10,051 bases of DNA, taken from the NCBI GenBank assembly GCA_003532515.1, contig DOEX01000092.1:1-10051 (forward strand), given 5' to 3'. The DNA is from Anaerolineaceae bacterium (GTDB taxonomy: Bacteria > Chloroflexota > Anaerolineae > Anaerolineales > Anaerolineaceae). Positions within the stretch are counted from its first letter, which is position 1, and the number at the start of each line of letters is the position of its first letter. Positions 8,165 through 10,051 of the stretch are shown here, in pieces. The position numbers were made by a program, and so were the translations under genes. Under the pieces are notes generated by a model. The model saw only the letters and a program-made list of their open reading frames with translations, made no database searches and was not told where the DNA came from.

Positions 8165-8192
8165 ACCTTCGTTTATTAGCCATTTCTTTTTG
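8160..8192 (+). terminator. Possible weak AT-rich hairpin terminator
   Basis: AATAAAC (8160-8166) and GTTTATT (8171-8177) pair perfectly as a 7-bp stem with a CTTC loop, overlapping the TAA stop of the 113-aa ORF. A T-rich stretch follows at 8183-8192. The stem is almost all A-T pairs, so intrinsic termination would be weak. It is the only stem-plus-T-run I see at the end of this + strand gene series. Confidence 0.3.
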
Positions 8193-8206
8193 ATGTCGTT
8201 AACATT

Positions 8207-8695
8207 TAGACAATACCGTTTGGTGATTTATTTTCGCGATGGGAAGTTGCGCATTTTGTGACAGGCAAGGAATGATTTGCTTTTAATACAATATTCGGCA
8301 CAAGTGAAGAACAGGCTTTTGTCCGCATGCTAGACTGGCAAATCGACCATCTCAAAGAGAGGTATGCTGAGATTTACCTGTTACGCAATGAAGGACATTT
8401 CGCCATCTATGATTTTGCTCAAGGGCGTCCATTCCAGCCTGACTTTGTGCTATTTCTACAGGAAAAGTCAGGTGAATTGATAACATATCAGTTGTTTATC
8501 GAACCTAAGGGCAAGTTTCTCTAAAAAGAAGACCAATGGAAAAAAGACTTTCTCATGAATATTACGACCGAGTTTGCAGGTAAATTGCTATGGTTTGGAA
8601 AATCCTCGCCTTACCGAATTATTGGTGTTTCCTTCTACGACGATGAGGATGAAAATTGCTTTAGGAAGGATTTTTATTCCATACTACCGAAGTAG
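8207..8695 (+). pseudogene. C-terminal remnant of a type III restriction (Res)-like nuclease, interrupted by stops
   Basis: Read in one frame, the sequence gives NTIFGTSEEQAFVRMLDWQ, then LKERYAEIYLLRNEGHFAIY, then GRPFQPDFVLFL and QLFIEPKGKFL. It then hits TAA at 8522-8524 and continues in the same frame with KEDQWKKDFL and RIIGVSFYDDED to TAG at 8693-8695. This is the C-terminal PD-(D/E)xK nuclease region of Res-type DEAD/DEAH enzymes; PD (in FQPDF) and ExK (in IEPKGK) are intact. Family members usually read a leucine where the TAA stands, so one base change from TTA would explain it. Another in-frame stop lies at 8273-8275, and only weakly convincing residues extend left to about 8207. The helicase part, normally hundreds of residues, is missing. 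The intact piece from ATG 8327 to 8524 would be only 65 aa and is unlikely to work alone. Its position next to two complete defence systems fits decay of a third. Confidence 0.75.
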
Positions 8696-8898
8696 AATTG
8701 TTATTTGCACTAGCAGTAAGAGATTAAGCCAATACGTTTGTCAAGGAATGTATACAAACTTTACTCGCGCCGCTTTTATGACCGCACGCTGAATCTTAAC
8801 CGCCAGGCACATACCCCACTGCAAGGCAGCCGTGTAAAGGCAGCTCGCGGTGACAATCGCCTTGCTTTTCCCCAGGGGGTGTGTGAAATTGCCTGCCC
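8696..8898. other. Intergenic stretch, no gene seen; composition boundary and small inverted repeats
   Basis: I see no credible coding frame here. GTTTGT (8736-8741) faces ACAAAC (8754-8759), and GCAAGGC (8821-8827) faces GCCTTGC (8859-8865) followed by TTTT, which could be a poor + strand terminator with a 31-base loop. The sequence changes from AT-rich to GC-rich at about 8765, marking the right edge of the defence island. Confidence 0.4.
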
Positions 8899-9559
8899 TC
8901 ACTCCCTTTCGCCGGTCTCAACGTAGCGGGTGAGTTCGCCCACGCTCAGCTCCTTGATGCCCAGCTTATCCAGCGTACGCCCCCTGCGCCAGTAATCCGT
9001 GTTGTGAATGATGCACGCCAGCCGGATGATCGCGTCAATCCCATTGACCGACACGCCGTAGCGCTGCCCCAAAGCCGCAATCGGCACCAGGCTCATCGGC
9101 ACCTCCTCAAAGATATAGCGGTGGTTCAGGCTGGGCGGCGCTTTGATGCCGTAATAGCCGGACTGGTTGTGGATGGCTTCGTGCAGGTCGGCACCGCGGG
9201 CATTATAAGCCAGCTCCAGCCACTCCAACCCGGTGCGCGCGCAGCCCCAGCGATGATGCCACGGTGACGCGCTCCCGGTCGATCGCTTCCAAAACATGCG
9301 CCACCGAGGGGGTGACGCCATCAATGTAAAACTCAAAGTCGCCGTGGGTGGACTCGATCCAACCCGAATTCAGCAGAGCGGGGGCGGGATGAAAGACTGC
9401 GCCCATGTTGTTCAGGCCGGTTTTGAGCACATTGCCGCCATCGATATACTGCGGGTAGACGGTGTGAATGGCTTGCCCGATTTCAGACGCACTTTTTGCT
9501 TTGTCTGCCTCATCAAATAGATACTGCATCAATCGTTGAATATTGATAAACTTGTCCAT
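8899..9559 (-). pseudogene. Opine (octopine/nopaline) dehydrogenase-family remnant, truncated and frameshifted
   Basis: Two minus-strand frames join to give one protein. From ATG at 9557-9559 the first frame reads a family-like stretch, NVLKTGLNNMGAVFHPAPAL, then GWIE, then EAIDRERVTVASSLGL. The second reads TGLEWLELAYNARG, then GIKAPPSLNHRYIFEEVPMS, then DYWRRGRTLDKLGI, to TGA at 8899-8901. These match the C-terminal helical catalytic domain of NAD(P)-dependent opine dehydrogenases, which reductively condense an amino acid with a keto acid. The frame changes at 9235-9242, a run of four GC units; one more GC unit, or one base fewer, restores a single frame. The N-terminal Rossmann nucleotide-binding domain (about 170 residues) is absent, so the product could not bind cofactor even without the frameshift. 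The DNA is GC-rich (41 of 60 bases at 9181-9240), unlike the defence genes. If the shift is a sequencing error, the gene is still N-terminally truncated. Confidence 0.75.
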
Positions 9560-9560
9560 G

Positions 9561-9618
9561 AAGCCTCATTGTTGGTCATTTGGTTGTGGAATATCAAGTT
9601 TACCAATCCTTGAGGCTT
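9561..9618. repeat. Inverted repeat AAGCCTCA / TGAGGCTT
   Basis: AAGCCTCA at 9561-9568 is the exact reverse complement of TGAGGCTT at 9611-9618, with a 42-base loop and a T-rich run after the right arm. It starts one base outside the ATG of the opine dehydrogenase remnant, where that gene has lost its 5' part. It could be a weak + strand terminator, the ends of a tiny element, or chance. Confidence 0.25.
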
Positions 9619-9666
9619 TTTCCTTTTCTCTTGTCCGAACTCATGTCCTTACTTCAGTCTCGATAA

Positions 9667-9695
9667 TTGACTTTAAAATGGTCATCAGTTATACT
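9667..9695 (+). promoter_or_regulatory. Sigma-70/A-type promoter for gmd
   Basis: TTGACT at 9667-9672 (5 of 6 consensus) is followed after 17 bases by TATACT at 9690-9695 (5 of 6 consensus). Transcription would start near 9702, leaving a leader of about 25 bases before the gmd start. This is the best promoter match I found in the window. Confidence 0.7.
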
Positions 9696-9715
9696 TTTCA
9701 CCCAGATTGAGTTTT

Positions 9716-9720
9716 GGAGG
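9716..9720 (+). promoter_or_regulatory. Shine-Dalgarno GGAGG that fixes the TTG start of gmd
   Basis: GGAGG lies six bases before the TTG at 9727-9729, whose frame gives the typical GMD N-terminus (M)[15 protein letters not shown]. No ATG in this frame occurs early enough to include the nucleotide-binding motif, so the TTG start is well supported. Confidence 0.8.
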
Positions 9721-9726
9721 TAGATT

Positions 9727-10051
9727 TTGAAATCAGCATTGATCACCGGAATAACCGGTCAGGATGGATCATACTTGGCTGAATTGCTTTTAAGCAAAGG
9801 TTATGAGGTACACGGTCTCATTCGCAGAACCAGCACCTTTAATACTAAAAGAATTGATCATTTATATCGAGATCCGCATGCCAATGGAGAACCAGTAAAG
9901 TTATTTCTCCATTACGGTGATATGGCAGCAACGGACACATTGTTGGATGTCATTTATTCAGTCAAACCCGATGAGATCTATCATTTGGCAGCGCAAAGCC
10001 ACGTGCGTGTGAGCTTTGACATGGCCGAATATACGGGTGACGTGACAGGGT
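9727..10051 (+). CDS. gmd: GDP-mannose 4,6-dehydratase, N-terminal part (3' end outside window)
   Basis: This NADP-dependent short-chain dehydrogenase/reductase converts GDP-D-mannose to GDP-4-keto-6-deoxy-D-mannose in the cytoplasm, the first step toward GDP-fucose, GDP-rhamnose or GDP-perosamine for surface glycans. The 108 visible residues include the Rossmann glycine motif [15 protein letters not shown] (residues 8-22), the GMD-typical [15 protein letters not shown], the HYGDMA stretch and [15 protein letters not shown]. The catalytic Tyr-x-x-x-Lys lies beyond the window. The start is TTG with GGAGG six bases upstream and a strong promoter of its own, so it is transcribed independently of the defence genes. 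No break is visible. It looks like a normal housekeeping or glycan-cluster gene flanking the island. Confidence 0.95.
   Translation, partial: MKSALITGITGQDGSYLAELLLSKGYEVHGLIRRTSTFNTKRIDHLYRDPHANGEPVKLFLHYGDMAATDTLLDVIYSVKPDEIYHLAAQSHVRVSFDMAEYTGDVTG

Noticed and set aside
8574..8926. Two small + strand ORFs (72 and 62 aa)
   Set aside because: The first is a wrong-frame reading of the Res-like remnant, the second spans intergenic DNA; neither has a ribosome binding site or family likeness.
9004..9520. Two + strand ORFs (87 and 74 aa) opposite the opine dehydrogenase remnant
   Set aside because: Shadows of the GC-rich minus-strand remnant, which has clear family conservation.
1..10051. CRISPR array, tRNA or rRNA genes, integrase or transposase, complete insertion sequence
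   Set aside because: I scanned both strands by eye and saw no regularly spaced repeats, cloverleaf-like segments or recombinase motifs.

Overview
The window is a bacterial chromosomal defence island with a polysaccharide-biosynthesis gene starting at its right edge. The taxon cannot be fixed from 10 kb. Mixed base composition, a TTG-started gmd gene and a dispersed repeat of the HSE(R/Q)SEES kind fit an environmental lineage such as Chloroflexota (Anaerolineae), but this is a weak inference.

Layout. Positions 1-1801 hold the 3' part of a type I restriction motor subunit (HsdR, EcoEI-like C-terminus). Twenty bases later comes an adenine-methyltransferase gene fused in frame to a two-TRD specificity subunit (HsdM-HsdS, 1822-4179). 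After a 56-base gap follow an OLD-family ATPase/TOPRIM nuclease (GajA-like, 4236-5969) and, overlapping it by 8 bases, a UvrD-like SF1 helicase (GajB-like, 5962-7785). Together these two form a Gabija system. A fragment of a dispersed intergenic repeat overlaps the gajB stop. Next come an unrecognised 113-aa ORF (7823-8164) and a decayed C-terminal remnant of a type III restriction (Res)-like nuclease, interrupted by stop codons (about 8207-8695). All of these read on the + strand.

Beyond about 8.77 kb the DNA becomes GC-rich. It carries, on the - strand, an opine-dehydrogenase-family remnant (8899-9559) that lacks its Rossmann domain and is frameshifted in a short GC-dinucleotide run. A well-formed sigma-70-type promoter (9667-9695) then drives the start of GDP-mannose 4,6-dehydratase (gmd, 9727 to the window end).

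How the genes work together. HsdR with the M-S fusion should restrict DNA lacking the host's methylation pattern. GajA/GajB would act as a second layer, with DNA nicking licensed by nucleotide depletion and a helicase/NTPase partner. The Res-like remnant and the truncated opine dehydrogenase show that the region turns over by insertion, deletion and decay. The most interesting points are the M-S fusion and its stoichiometry, the sharp base-composition mosaic that marks both TRDs as exchanged cassettes, the long GajB with a three-cysteine insert, and the unknown small ORF directly behind Gabija.
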